Shown piece after piece: positions 32,915-42,130 of a stretch of DNA of 64,000 bases. Source of the stretch: Acidobacteriota bacterium (GTDB taxonomy: Bacteria > Acidobacteriota > Terriglobia > Terriglobales > Acidobacteriaceae); contig JAFDVP010000001.1 of the NCBI GenBank assembly GCA_018268895.1, positions 930,001 to 994,000 on the forward strand, written 5' to 3'. The notes under the pieces were generated by a model that worked only from the letters and a program-made list of their open reading frames with translations, made no database searches and was not told the DNA's origin. Both the position numbers and the translations under genes were made by a program. How positions within the stretch are numbered: position 1 is the first letter of the stretch; every line of letters starts with the position of its first letter.

Positions 32915-33997
32915 TCATGCCGCGGAGAAGTCGGCCTTGAGCGTTCTGCCCTCGGCGGAGCTCTGCCGCGCGAGCTCGAGCAGGCGAATGACGCGGTAGC
33001 CGTCCTCGGAGGTGACGGCGAGTGGGGCCACGCCGAGGATGGCGTCGCGAACGTTGGCGTAGAAGCCGCGATAGTCGCCGAGCTCTGTCTTGACCTTCGT
33101 TCGCGTCAGCGTTCCGGGGTTGGCCGGGTCGGGCGCAATGACGAGCGTCCCCCAGGCAGACTCAGGTTCGGCGAGCCACTCGCGGGGATCGCCGACGGGC
33201 GGCACGGTTCCACCGGCGACGAGCGTGGGCTCCTGCGGGTCGAGGCCGTATTTGATGAAGCTGCCCTTCGTGCCATGAAGCAGAAAGCGCGGCGCGGGCT
33301 CGGCGGCGACCATGGTCGCGCGGCAGATTGCCTGGAGCTTCGGATAGTCGAGCGTGATGTCGAAGGCATCTTCAATGCCGGTGGTGTCGCGGTCGCGGCG
33401 CACGCACGCGGCGATCGATTGGGGCGCTCCGAAGAGCGCGAGCGCCTGGTCGACGAGGTGCGGGCCGAGATCGAAGAGCATTCCGTTGGCGTCGTTTGCG
33501 CTCTCTTTCCACGTGCCCTCGCGCGGCAGGGGACGGAAGCGGTCGAAGTGCGACTCGAAGGTGACGAGTCTGCCTAGTTCTCCTGAGTCCACGATTTTGC
33601 GCACGGTCTTGAAATCGCCGTCCCAGCGGCGGTTGTGGAAGGGGGCGACGATCAGCTTATTGGCAGCGGCGGTCTTGATCAGATCACGGGCCTCGGTGCT
33701 GGTAGCTGCAAACGGCTTGTCGATGACGACGTGCTTGCCCGCGAGCAGGGCCTTCTTTGCGAGGTCGTAGTGTGTCTCGTTCGGCGTGCCGACGACGATC
33801 AGCTTGATGGAGTCATCGCTCAGGGCCTCTTCGACACTGCGCAGAATTCGTGCGTTCGGATACGCTTTTGCGGCCTCATCGCCGCGACGCTGCACGATCG
33901 CTTCAAGCTTCAAGCCGGGAACCGCACTGACGAAGGGAGCGTGAAAGACGCGCCCGGCAAGGCCGAAGCCGATAACAGCAACACCAATCTCTGCCAT
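32915..33997 (-). CDS. Gfo/Idh/MocA-family NAD(P)-dependent oxidoreductase
   Basis: A 360-residue oxidoreductase acting on a sugar, inositol or similar polyol. The N-terminal Rossmann fold has GVAVIGFGLAGRVFHAPFVS, then the conserved KHVVIDKPFAATSTEARDLI with its catalytic-type Lys, and FHNRRWDGDFKTVRKIVDSG. The C-terminal alpha/beta domain has DLGPHLVDQALALFG. It is closest in pattern to the YdgJ/YhhX-like subgroup. ATG at 33997 is preceded by GAGGAGG. It is followed 50 bases later by argJ on the same strand, with no functional link evident. Substrate unknown. Confidence 0.87.
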   Translation of the reverse strand: MAEIGVAVIGFGLAGRVFHAPFVSAVPGLKLEAIVQRRGDEAAKAYPNARILRSVEEALSDDSIKLIVVGTPNETHYDLAKKALLAGKHVVIDKPFAATSTEARDLIKTAAANKLIVAPFHNRRWDGDFKTVRKIVDSGELGRLVTFESHFDRFRPLPREGTWKESANDANGMLFDLGPHLVDQALALFGAPQSIAACVRRDRDTTGIEDAFDITLDYPKLQAICRATMVAAEPAPRFLLHGTKGSFIKYGLDPQEPTLVAGGTVPPVGDPREWLAEPESAWGTLVIAPDPANPGTLTRTKVKTELGDYRGFYANVRDAILGVAPLAVTSEDGYRVIRLLELARQSSAEGRTLKADFSAA

Positions 33998-34246
33998 GAA
34001 TCCTCCTCAGGATTTCAGATCATTGTGTCATGTGTGAAAGCCGATTGCGCGAACGGCGCTATTGTTTGATGTTGACCGAAATGGAGTTGAGCGTGAGAAA
34101 GGTTGCAACCATGCGAAACTTTTTGCGGCTTAAACGGCTTCTAAGCATCTGAATTGAGAAAGACATTGCCCGGCGCCGGTTTCCCATCCCCGCCGGTGCT
34201 GTGAATAGAGCTTCAAAATACAGAGGATGCAGGTACCATCGAAGAC

Positions 34247-35806
34247 ATGGTTCAACTCAGGAAAGTGGCTGAAGCGCAGCGATTCGTCTGCGGGAGAGCT
34301 GGCTATAGGAGAGGCGCGGCAGCGGTCCTGGGCCTGACCCTGGCGTGCCTGCCTTCCGCATACAGCCAGCAGGCGCAGGGATCAGGAAATCAGCCCAAGC
34401 CGACGCAGACCGGGCCCAGCTCGGGCCCCGAGAGCTCCCCGATCGCCGGCGCGCAGCAGCAGCTCTACACCGTCTCCGGCCAGAACGATGCGGGTGTGAC
34501 GCAGGACTCGTACAAGGGCTCCATCGTCGAAGGCAAGGCGACGGGAACGACGATCGACCTTTCGCTCGACGATGCGATCAAGCGCGGCCTGAGAAATAAC
34601 CTCGGTGTCATCCTGCAGGGAGCGGCGCAGAGGAACGCGAACGGCCAGCGACTGGAGGAGCTTCAGGCGCTGCTTCCGACGGTGACCGGCGCGGCGAGCA
34701 TTAATGTGCAGCAGGTGAACCTTGCAGCCTACGGATTGAAGTTTCCCGGGATTAATCCTATTGTTGGACCCTTTCAGGTAGTCGACTTCCGGGCGTATCT
34801 CACGCAGAACCTTGTCAACGTATCGGCCCTTCAGAATTACATCGCCGCCAAACACAACTTTGCTGCGGCGAAATTGACCGCCGCCGACGCGCGCGACCTG
34901 GTTGTGTTAACTGTGGGCAATGCCTATCTGCTGTGCGTAGCCGATGGAGCGCGTGTCGAGGCCGTCAGCGCGGAGCTTGCGACCTCGAAGGTGACGCTCG
35001 ACCAGGCTGTCGCTGCTCACGAAGCGGGCACAAGCCCCAAGCTCGATGTTCTACGCGCGCAGGTGGACTACCAGAACGAGCAGCAGACGCTTATCTCCGC
35101 GAAGAACCAGCTGGCGAAGGACAAGCTGGCACTGGCGCGGGCGATCGGACTTCCGCTCGATCAGGACTACCGCCTGACGGACCAGGTGCCCTATGCGGCG
35201 TTCAACGACATTGATCCGCAGGCGACTGTTGACCAGGCGTTGAAGACGCGCAAGGACCTCGCGGCCTCGGGCGAGAAGGTGAAGGCGGCGAGCGCGCAGA
35301 AGACTTCGGCGTGGGCGTATCAGCTTCCCGTCGTCAGCTTCACGGGAGACTTCGGCGACCTGGGGCAGACGCCCGGCCACTCGCACTCAAGCTACAGCGC
35401 GACTGGCCAGGTGACGGTGCCGATCCTTCAAATCGCGAAGACGAAGGGGCAGGAAGATGTGGCTGGCGCGCAGTACGATCAGGCGCGCGCGCGTCTCGCC
35501 GACCAGGCACAGCAGGTGAATGCGGACGTCCGCGACAGCATTCTCGATATTCAGGCGGCAGCCAAGTTGGTTGAAGCGACGCACTCAAACGTGGAGCTGG
35601 CCAATGAGGCCCTCAGCGAGGCGCAGCAGCGGTTCAAGGCGGGAGTCTCTGACAACCTGCCGGTATCGCAGGCGCAGGCACAGACCGAGCAGGCCAACGA
35701 CCAGTACATCAGTGCGCTCTACCAGCACAACATCGCCAAGCTTTCTCTGGCGCGTGCGCTGGGCGCGGCACAGACAAATTACAAAGACTACCTCGGAGGG
35801 AAGTAA
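34247..35806 (+). CDS. TolC-family outer-membrane efflux protein
   Basis: Trimeric outer-membrane channel of a tripartite exporter. It has 519 residues with a long N-terminal region containing an Arg-rich start and a hydrophobic core (AAVLGLTLACLPSAYS) that serves as signal peptide. A Gln/Ser/Pro-rich linker follows, then two OEP repeats of long alpha-helices: LSLDDAIKRGLRNNLGVILQ opening the first and QVNADVRDSILDIQAAAKLV in the second. A 3' gene for an EmrA-type adaptor starts 2 bases after the stop, so both are one operon. No inner-membrane pump gene is adjacent. Substrate unknown. Confidence 0.87.
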   Translation: MVQLRKVAEAQRFVCGRAGYRRGAAAVLGLTLACLPSAYSQQAQGSGNQPKPTQTGPSSGPESSPIAGAQQQLYTVSGQNDAGVTQDSYKGSIVEGKATGTTIDLSLDDAIKRGLRNNLGVILQGAAQRNANGQRLEELQALLPTVTGAASINVQQVNLAAYGLKFPGINPIVGPFQVVDFRAYLTQNLVNVSALQNYIAAKHNFAAAKLTAADARDLVVLTVGNAYLLCVADGARVEAVSAELATSKVTLDQAVAAHEAGTSPKLDVLRAQVDYQNEQQTLISAKNQLAKDKLALARAIGLPLDQDYRLTDQVPYAAFNDIDPQATVDQALKTRKDLAASGEKVKAASAQKTSAWAYQLPVVSFTGDFGDLGQTPGHSHSSYSATGQVTVPILQIAKTKGQEDVAGAQYDQARARLADQAQQVNADVRDSILDIQAAAKLVEATHSNVELANEALSEAQQRFKAGVSDNLPVSQAQAQTEQANDQYISALYQHNIAKLSLARALGAAQTNYKDYLGGK

Positions 35807-35808
35807 CC

Positions 35809-37041
35809 TTGGCAGACGCTGAGCAGAATAAAAACAACGCACCGGAGATCGAAGAAGAGTCGCCGGAGAAGAAGTCGCGGCGCAAGCTGGCAGTGATCGC
35901 CGTGGTGATGCTGCTGGCGATCGGCGCCGCGCTGTTCTATTGGCACTCAACCTTTACAGAGGACACCGACGATGCGCAGGTGGACGGCGACCTGTACCAG
36001 GTCAGCGCCCGTGTCGCCGGACAGGTAGTCAAGGTGTATGTCGAGGACAACCAGGCGGTGAAGGCCGGCGACCTGATCGCGGAGATCGACCCCAAGGACT
36101 TCCAGGTGGCGCTTGAGCAGGCGCAGGCCAACCTTGCCAGCGCCGAGGCGGCCGCGATCCAGGCGAACGTGAACGTGCCGATTGCGAGCATCTCTTCGAG
36201 CACCAGCATCAGTACGACAAGCTCCGACGTTCAGGGCACGCAGGCAGCCGTAGCTCAGTCGCAGAAGCAGGTGCAGGCCGCGGCGGCGCGGGTGGACCAG
36301 GCCAAGGCGAATGCCGTCAAGTCCGACCTCGACGTGGAGCGCTACAAGCCCCTCGTCGAGAAGGACGTGATCTCCAAGCAGCAGTTCGATGCGGCGGTGG
36401 CGCAGGCCGCGGCCAATCGCGCGGCTGTGCTTGAGGCGGAGTCGACGCTGATCGGTCAGCAGGAGGCGGTGCGTCAGTCGCAGCAACGGCTCATACAGTC
36501 GCGCTCGCAGGCACTCGAGGCAGCGAAGAACGGACCCAGCCAGGTCAAGGCGCAGCAGGCCAGGGCGCAGGCGGCGCTTGCCGACGTCAAGCAGGCACAG
36601 GCGAAGGTCGACCAGGCGAAGCTCAACCTTGGCTACACTCACATCACCGCGCCAGTGTCAGGCATCGTGAACAAGAAGAACATCCAGGTCGGGGCGAATC
36701 TCTCCGTGGGCCAGGATGTGCTGACAATCGTTCCTCTGACCGATCTGTGGGTCACCGCGAACTTCAAGGAGACGCAGTTGGACCGCATGAGGCCAGGGCA
36801 GGACGTCACCATCAAGGTCGACGCCCTTGGCGGGCGCAAGTTCCACGGCAAGATCAAGCAGATTGGCGGGGCCACCGGCTCACGACTGTCGCTCTTTCCT
36901 CCGGAGAACGCAACCGGCAACTATGTGAAGGTCGTGCAACGTATCCCGGTTCGCATCGACTTCACCAACCTGGCTGACGAGAACAAGGACATGTCGCTGC
37001 GTCCGGGCTTCTCGGTGACGCCGATTGTTTCCGTAAAGTAA
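35809..37041 (+). CDS. EmrA/HlyD-family periplasmic adaptor of an efflux system
   Basis: Membrane-fusion protein linking an inner-membrane pump to the TolC-like channel encoded just before it. It has 410 residues: one N-terminal membrane anchor (LAVIAVVMLLAIGAALFYWH), a biotinyl-lipoyl-like segment (DGDLYQVSARVAGQVVKVYV), a long Gln/Ala-rich coiled coil (about 90-270) and the second lipoyl half with TAPVSGIVNKKNIQVG. The beta-barrel domain follows. The start is TTG at 35809 with GGAGGG 8 bases upstream; no nearby ATG fits. A terminator follows at 37058. The Emr-type adaptor predicts a DHA2 MFS pump, which is absent here. Confidence 0.88.
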   Translation: MADAEQNKNNAPEIEEESPEKKSRRKLAVIAVVMLLAIGAALFYWHSTFTEDTDDAQVDGDLYQVSARVAGQVVKVYVEDNQAVKAGDLIAEIDPKDFQVALEQAQANLASAEAAAIQANVNVPIASISSSTSISTTSSDVQGTQAAVAQSQKQVQAAAARVDQAKANAVKSDLDVERYKPLVEKDVISKQQFDAAVAQAAANRAAVLEAESTLIGQQEAVRQSQQRLIQSRSQALEAAKNGPSQVKAQQARAQAALADVKQAQAKVDQAKLNLGYTHITAPVSGIVNKKNIQVGANLSVGQDVLTIVPLTDLWVTANFKETQLDRMRPGQDVTIKVDALGGRKFHGKIKQIGGATGSRLSLFPPENATGNYVKVVQRIPVRIDFTNLADENKDMSLRPGFSVTPIVSVK

Positions 37042-37057
37042 AAACGGAACTGATCGA

Positions 37058-37090
37058 GGACGGGCGGCGAAAGCCGTCCGTTTCTTTTTT
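37058..37090 (+). terminator. Intrinsic terminator of the TolC-EmrA operon
   Basis: GGACGG...CCGTCC stem within GGGCGGCGAAAGCCGTCCG, followed by TTTCTTTTTT. It lies 17 bases after the adaptor stop. The remaining 180 bases to the DedA gene show nothing recognisable. Confidence 0.85.
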
Positions 37091-37276
37091 GCCGCTCAGT
37101 TCGGCATGGTGATCGAAGACCTGCCGCAGGTTAAATCAGTTGCTGGCAGACCAGGTGAAAGATCGCCGTCCCGTCCTGCCGCCCGGTTCCGTCAGCGGGG
37201 CCGGGCTGTGTATCTTTAAGGAACGCTGCGGCATCCAATTGCCGTAAGGTTTTCCATCGATATTCTTGTTCGCCCT

Positions 37277-38308
37277 ATGCCGATCGCGCTAGCATTCTTC
37301 GTTCACTACGCCTACCTGATCCTGTTTCTCTGGGTCCTGGTGGAGCAGATCGGCATTCCGATTCCGAGCGTGCCTCTGCTGCTTACGGCGGGAACGTTGA
37401 GCGCGACACACCAGATTCATCACCTGTCGGCGCTGATCGCTGTCCTTGCGGCGTGCATGATCTCCGACTCAATCTGGTTCCTGATGGGACAGCGGTACGG
37501 CAACAGTGTGCTAAAGCTGCTCTGCCGTCTGTCGTTTGAGGCCTCGACCTGCGTTAGCAAGACCGAGGGCTACTTTACGCGCCGGGGACATGCGACGCTG
37601 CTTTTCTCGAAGTTCGTTCCGGGGCTGAGCACGGTTGCGCCTCCCATTGCCGGCCAGATCGGGATGTCCTACACAAGATTTTTTATGTGGGACCTCGCCG
37701 GTTCGTTCATCTGGGCGGAGGCATTCCTTCTGCCGGGCCGCTTCTTCGGCGACGTGGCGCAGAAGAGCGCTCCGTTCTTCCACTGGCTTGGGCGCTTTGC
37801 CTTCATCATCTTCGTGCTGATGGTTCTCGGCTTCATGGCCTACCGCTTCCTCAAGACGCGGAAGTTCCTGCAGCAGGTGCGCGAGCTGCGGTTGGAACCG
37901 GGCGAGTTGAAGGAGATGATGGACCAGGCTGCCGAGCTGGGGAACAAGCCTCCGTTCATCGTCGACCTGCGTCACCCGCTGGACTACGCGCCCGACCCGC
38001 GCGTATTGCCGGGCGCCCTGCGGATCGGGCCCAACGAGATCAGGCTGCACAGCGAGATCATCCCTCGCGACCGCGACGTGGTGCTCTACTGCACCTGCCC
38101 GAGCGAGGAGACGAGCGCGAAGCTGGCGCTGCAACTCCACAAACTTGGGGTCTACCGCGTTCGTCCGTTGCGCGGCGGATTTGATGGCTGGAAGGACGCC
38201 GGGTACCCGCTGGAGGAATACCCGGTGGAAGCTCCACCAGCGACTGCGGTGTTGTCCACCGATATCGCTCCCGCTTCGCAGGCCAAGCCTGCTCTGCCGC
38301 TGCTGTAA
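37277..38308 (+). CDS. DedA-family membrane protein fused to a rhodanese domain
   Basis: A 343-residue fusion. Residues about 1-205 form a DedA/SNARE-associated membrane domain: VEQIGIPIPSVPLLLTAGTL with the buried E/P signature, then FSKFVPGLSTVAPPIAG, the F-x-R/K-F-x-P-G-x-R-like motif with Lys and Ser. DedA proteins are linked to undecaprenyl-phosphate or phospholipid flipping. Residues about 225-315 are a rhodanese domain (PPFIVDLRHPLDYAPDPRVL, then VVLYCTCPSEETSAKLALQL). Its active loop carries a Cys, so sulfur transfer is possible. The domain would lie in the cytoplasm if the DedA orientation is standard. ATG at 37277. It is convergent with tonB, 12 bases apart. What the rhodanese does for the flippase is unknown. 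Confidence 0.86.
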   Translation: MPIALAFFVHYAYLILFLWVLVEQIGIPIPSVPLLLTAGTLSATHQIHHLSALIAVLAACMISDSIWFLMGQRYGNSVLKLLCRLSFEASTCVSKTEGYFTRRGHATLLFSKFVPGLSTVAPPIAGQIGMSYTRFFMWDLAGSFIWAEAFLLPGRFFGDVAQKSAPFFHWLGRFAFIIFVLMVLGFMAYRFLKTRKFLQQVRELRLEPGELKEMMDQAAELGNKPPFIVDLRHPLDYAPDPRVLPGALRIGPNEIRLHSEIIPRDRDVVLYCTCPSEETSAKLALQLHKLGVYRVRPLRGGFDGWKDAGYPLEEYPVEAPPATAVLSTDIAPASQAKPALPLL

Positions 38309-38320
38309 CGTCGCGCGGCC

Positions 38321-39037
38321 TCATCCTCCTATCTTGAAGTTGACAGTGAAGGTCGTCTGTATCTCTGTCGGCTCGCCGTTCAGAAGGTAAGGGCGATAGC
38401 GCGCGGACCTGATCGCATCGAGCGCGGCCTCACGGAGCATCGGCGGGCCGCTGATGACGTGCAGACTCTCGATCGCGCCGGTCTTCGAGATGATGGCTTC
38501 GATGACGACTGCGCCGGAGATACCGGCAGCCCGGGCGATGGCGGGATATGCGGGCCGAATTGGGGCAAGCAGAACCCCTGCGGTGACACCGTTTGAGACT
38601 CTCACCCGTTGTGCCGGGCGCTGCGCTGGAGCAACCGTGACGGCCGGCCCGTGGTTGGCCGATGTTGCCAATGCGATGGGAAGGCCATCTCCCACGCCCA
38701 TGTGGATCGCGCCGATCACAGGAGCGTCTTCGGAAGAGCTTCCCGGGGTTCGATCAATGATCGGCGGTAGCGGGCGCGAGGTGACGGGGAGCGTTGCGGA
38801 CGATGCATCCGTTGCAACCTGCTGCTGCGTGGCTACCGGAAGCGGAGGTCTCGGCGGCGGAGGCGTGAAGACCAGCGGCGTGTCCACATGGAACGCCAGT
38901 TTCTCTGGGTGAAGCAAAGGTATAACCACCAGCGTAGCGGCTATGGCGATTTGCAACGCGGAAGAGCCAGCCATCGTCCACCGGCGGGTGGCCGACTGGG
39001 TTGCAGTGCGCGATTCAAACATGCTGTCCTCGAACAT
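38321..39037 (-). CDS. TonB-family energy transducer
   Basis: A 238-residue protein that would couple the proton-motive force to outer-membrane receptors. It has one N-terminal membrane helix (SSALQIAIAATLVVIPLLHP), a Pro-rich periplasmic stretch (TPPPPRPPLPVA) and a C-terminal TonB domain, AYPAIARAAGISGAVVIEAI to YRPYLLNGEPTEIQTTFTVN. The domain is short, as in many Acidobacteriota and Proteobacteria paralogues. ATG at 39037 with GAGG upstream. No exbB, exbD or receptor gene is nearby, and which receptor it serves is unknown. It is divergent from the HGSNAT-like gene. Confidence 0.87.
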   Translation of the reverse strand: MFEDSMFESRTATQSATRRWTMAGSSALQIAIAATLVVIPLLHPEKLAFHVDTPLVFTPPPPRPPLPVATQQQVATDASSATLPVTSRPLPPIIDRTPGSSSEDAPVIGAIHMGVGDGLPIALATSANHGPAVTVAPAQRPAQRVRVSNGVTAGVLLAPIRPAYPAIARAAGISGAVVIEAIISKTGAIESLHVISGPPMLREAALDAIRSARYRPYLLNGEPTEIQTTFTVNFKIGG

Positions 39038-39180
39038 AAAGCACCTCTAAACCGGTTCAGGTTCAGGGGCGCATCTAGCGAGGAATGCGTCCGTTGAATG
39101 GTTAGACCCCTCTGCGCCGAGAAATGTTCCCGCGAAAAAAGCTCCACAAAGCTGCTCCCATTGAGCGATGATGGATCACC

Positions 39181-40431
39181 ATGGCACATCAGTCTGCGAC
39201 TCTCCCAGCGGCAACTCCGGCCTCTACGACCGTGACGGCGCCGAAACCATCCCGCGTCCTGTCCATCGATGTCCTGCGCGGCATCACGATCGCGTTCATG
39301 ATCCTGGTCAACGACGCAGGAGATGGTCATCACACCTATGTGCAGCTTGAGCACGCTGCCTGGAATGGCTGGACGCTGACCGATCTGGTCTTCCCGACGT
39401 TTCTTTTTGTCGTCGGCATGTCGATCATCCTGTCGATCAACGCCCGTCTGCAGCGCGGCGCCAGCAAGCGCGACCTTGCTCTGCATACCTTCCGGCGCGC
39501 GGCGACGATTTACCTTGTCTACACCTTCATCGCACTCTTTCCGCACTTCAACATCACCCACTTCCGCTTCTACGGCGTGTTGCCGCGCATCGCGCTCTGC
39601 TATCTGATCGCCGGTCTCATCTGTCTCGTCACCCAGCGGGCCAGCACTTTGCTGACGATCGCGGCCGTTCTGCTGGTCACTTACTGGGTGTTGATGCGCT
39701 TCGTCCCGGTACCCGGCTTTGGCGTGCCTGGCGTCGATGTTCCTCTGCTCGACTCTGATCGGAACCTCGCCGCCTGGCTCGATCGCGGCATTGTCGCATT
39801 CGTGCAGCGCACCCTCCACACCGGCAGACTGTATGAAGTAACGCGCGATCCTGAAGGGCTGCTCAGCACGATCCCCGCGATCGGCACAACTCTTCTTGGT
39901 GCGGTTGCATCTCTGTGGCTGCGCCGAGCAGAGACCAAGCCGCCCCACATCAGCCGCGCGCAGTGCGCCTGGGGGTTTGCTGTTGCAGGCGTCGCCGGTA
40001 TCACCTCTGGCCTCATCTGGAACATCTGGTTCCCGATCAACAAGAAGCTCTGGACGAGTTCATACGTTCTCTTCGCCGCGGGTTGCACGCTGCTCGGCCT
40101 CGCGCTCTGCTACTGGCTGATTGATATGAAGCACATTCACGAGACGAAGCTCGGAGCGAAGCTTACCTGGCCGTGGTTCGTCTTCGGCTCGAACGCCATC
40201 GTCGCGTATGCGGTATCCGATCTGCTGGTTGAGACCTTTACCGCCATTCACACCTCGAGCATCGGCCCCAACGGCAAGCCAATGTCGGTGTGGAGCTGGG
40301 TCTACTGGCACGTCTTCGCCAGCCACGGCTCGACGAACAATACCTCGGCGGCGTTTGCGCTTGCCTATGTGCTGGTCTGCTTCATCCCCAACTGGATTTT
40401 GTGGCGGAAGAAGATCTTCGTGAAGCTCTAG
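39181..40431 (+). CDS. Heparan-alpha-glucosaminide N-acetyltransferase-like membrane protein (NagX/DUF5009)
   Basis: A 416-residue polytopic membrane protein with about ten to eleven segments. It opens RVLSIDVLRGITIAFMILVN and continues with AWNGWTLTDLVFPTFLFVVG, the conserved D-x-x-F-P-x-F-L-F segment of the HGSNAT/NagX family. It later has TYWVLMRFVPVPGFG, KKLWTSSYVLFAAGCTLLGL and FGSNAIVAYAVSD. In lysosomes the eukaryotic relative transfers acetyl across the membrane to glucosamine. In bacteria the members are usually tied to amino-sugar or peptidoglycan recycling, but no such genes are adjacent, so the acceptor is unknown. Start ATG at 39181 has a weak ribosome-binding site. Confidence 0.83.
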   Translation: MAHQSATLPAATPASTTVTAPKPSRVLSIDVLRGITIAFMILVNDAGDGHHTYVQLEHAAWNGWTLTDLVFPTFLFVVGMSIILSINARLQRGASKRDLALHTFRRAATIYLVYTFIALFPHFNITHFRFYGVLPRIALCYLIAGLICLVTQRASTLLTIAAVLLVTYWVLMRFVPVPGFGVPGVDVPLLDSDRNLAAWLDRGIVAFVQRTLHTGRLYEVTRDPEGLLSTIPAIGTTLLGAVASLWLRRAETKPPHISRAQCAWGFAVAGVAGITSGLIWNIWFPINKKLWTSSYVLFAAGCTLLGLALCYWLIDMKHIHETKLGAKLTWPWFVFGSNAIVAYAVSDLLVETFTAIHTSSIGPNGKPMSVWSWVYWHVFASHGSTNNTSAAFALAYVLVCFIPNWILWRKKIFVKL

Positions 40432-40501
40432 TCATTTCGTCTCTGGCCGCGTAAGCCGTTACCATAGACGTCGGTGCGGCTTGCCGCGGCAGGAGAGGGA
40501 A

Positions 40502-42091
40502 TTGGCTTACGACGATCTTCGCGACTGGATCAACGAACTGCACAAGGCCGGTGAGCTGAAGCGCATCACGGTCGAGGTCTCGCCCGACCTCGAGATGGCC
40601 GAGATCGCCGACCGTGCCGCCAAGATGGGGCGCGGCACAGCGAAGGCCGGCGGCCCGGCGCTGCTGTTCGAGAACGTCAAGGGACATCCCGGCGCGCGCG
40701 TGCTGATGAACCAGTTCGGCAGCACACGCAGGATGCGGCTCGCGCTCGAGACCGATTCGCTCGGCGCCATTGCAGACCGAATCCGTCTTTTGCTGAAGCC
40801 CGAGACGCCGACCAGCCTGATGGACAAGCTGAAGATGCTGCCGAAGCTGGCGGAGGTGGGCAGCTTCTTTCCGAAGGCGGTCGCGGCGAAGGACGCTCCC
40901 TGCAAGCAGGTGATCCTGCGTGGCGATCAGGTGGACCTCACTCGCCTCCCGATCCTCAAGACCTGGCCGCAGGATGGCGGCCGCTTCATCACGCTGCCCT
41001 GCGTTATCACGAAGGATCCGCACACCGGCAAGCGCAACGTGGGCATGTACCGCATGCAGGTCTACGACGGGAAGACGACCGGGATGCATTGGCAGCGCCA
41101 GAAGGTTGCGGCCGAACACATGCGCGAGCGGCTGCGCGCAACGTCGGAGGACACAACCGCCGCCGTCGACCTGATGGCTCAAACTGCGGGCGGCACCGCC
41201 GCAGCTCCGTCAGCGCATACGATCTCGAATGCAACGCTCGGAAAGATTCGCGGGCAGAGGATGGAGGTCGCCGTTGCCATCGGCACCGATCCGGCGACCA
41301 CCTTCAGCGCAATCGTTCCTGCACCGCCCGATGTCGAGGAGTATCTGATCGCAGGTTTCCTGCGCCAGAAGCCTCTGGAGCTGGTGAAGGCGGAGACCGT
41401 CGATCTCGAGGTTCCTGCCAACGCCGAATACATCCTCGAGGGCTACGTTGAGCTGGGCGAACTGCGCACCGAGGGACCCTTCGGCGACCACACCGGCTTC
41501 TACACCATGGAGGACGACTACCCGGTCTTCCACATCACCTGCGTCACGCACCGCAAGGACCCGGTCTACGCGGCCACGATCGTCGGCAAGCCTCCCATGG
41601 AGGATGCCTGGATGGGCAAGGCCGTCGAGCGCATCTTTTTACCTCTCATGCAACTGACGTTGCCTGAGATTCGGGACGTGAACCTGCCGCCCGAGGGTGT
41701 CTTTCACAATCTGATGATTGTCTCGATCCGCAAGTCTTACGCTGGCCATGCTCGTAAGGTGATGAACGGCATCTGGGCGATGGGGCAGGCGATGTTCACC
41801 AAGTGCATCGTCGTGGTCGACGAGGACTGCGATGTGCAGGACATCGCCGAGGTGGTGCTGCGCGTGACCAACAACATCGACCCCGAGCGCGATATCCAGT
41901 TCACGCTCGGCCCGGTCGACTCGCTCGACCATGCCAGCCGCCTGCCCAACTACGGCAGCAAGATGGGGATCGATGCCACGCGGAAGTGGGCGGCGGAGGG
42001 ATTCACGCGGCCGTGGCCTCCGATGCTCGCTATGGATGCAGTTGTAAAAACCCGGGTCGACGCCATGTGGAAGAAGCTGGGGATCGAGTAA
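40502..42091 (+). CDS. UbiD-family decarboxylase
   Basis: Prenylated-flavin-dependent (de)carboxylase, likely 3-octaprenyl-4-hydroxybenzoate decarboxylase or an aromatic-acid analogue. The translated protein (about 529 residues from TTG at 40502) starts AYDDLRDWINELHKAGELKR and includes GPALLFENVKGHPGARVLMN. The Glu/Arg region GELRTEGPFGDHTGFYTMED contains the E-x-P-F-G-D-H signature, and GKPPMEDAWMGKAVERIFLP follows. The start is TTG with AGGAG 6 bases upstream; the frame also opens at 40481, inside the Shine-Dalgarno region. No ubiX, needed for the cofactor, is nearby. A menaquinone or quinone role is plausible but not shown by neighbours. Confidence 0.87.
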   Translation: MAYDDLRDWINELHKAGELKRITVEVSPDLEMAEIADRAAKMGRGTAKAGGPALLFENVKGHPGARVLMNQFGSTRRMRLALETDSLGAIADRIRLLLKPETPTSLMDKLKMLPKLAEVGSFFPKAVAAKDAPCKQVILRGDQVDLTRLPILKTWPQDGGRFITLPCVITKDPHTGKRNVGMYRMQVYDGKTTGMHWQRQKVAAEHMRERLRATSEDTTAAVDLMAQTAGGTAAAPSAHTISNATLGKIRGQRMEVAVAIGTDPATTFSAIVPAPPDVEEYLIAGFLRQKPLELVKAETVDLEVPANAEYILEGYVELGELRTEGPFGDHTGFYTMEDDYPVFHITCVTHRKDPVYAATIVGKPPMEDAWMGKAVERIFLPLMQLTLPEIRDVNLPPEGVFHNLMIVSIRKSYAGHARKVMNGIWAMGQAMFTKCIVVVDEDCDVQDIAEVVLRVTNNIDPERDIQFTLGPVDSLDHASRLPNYGSKMGIDATRKWAAEGFTRPWPPMLAMDAVVKTRVDAMWKKLGIE

Positions 42092-42130
42092 ACCATTGCC
42101 TGAATCACGGAATTGATTCATACTTGTGGT

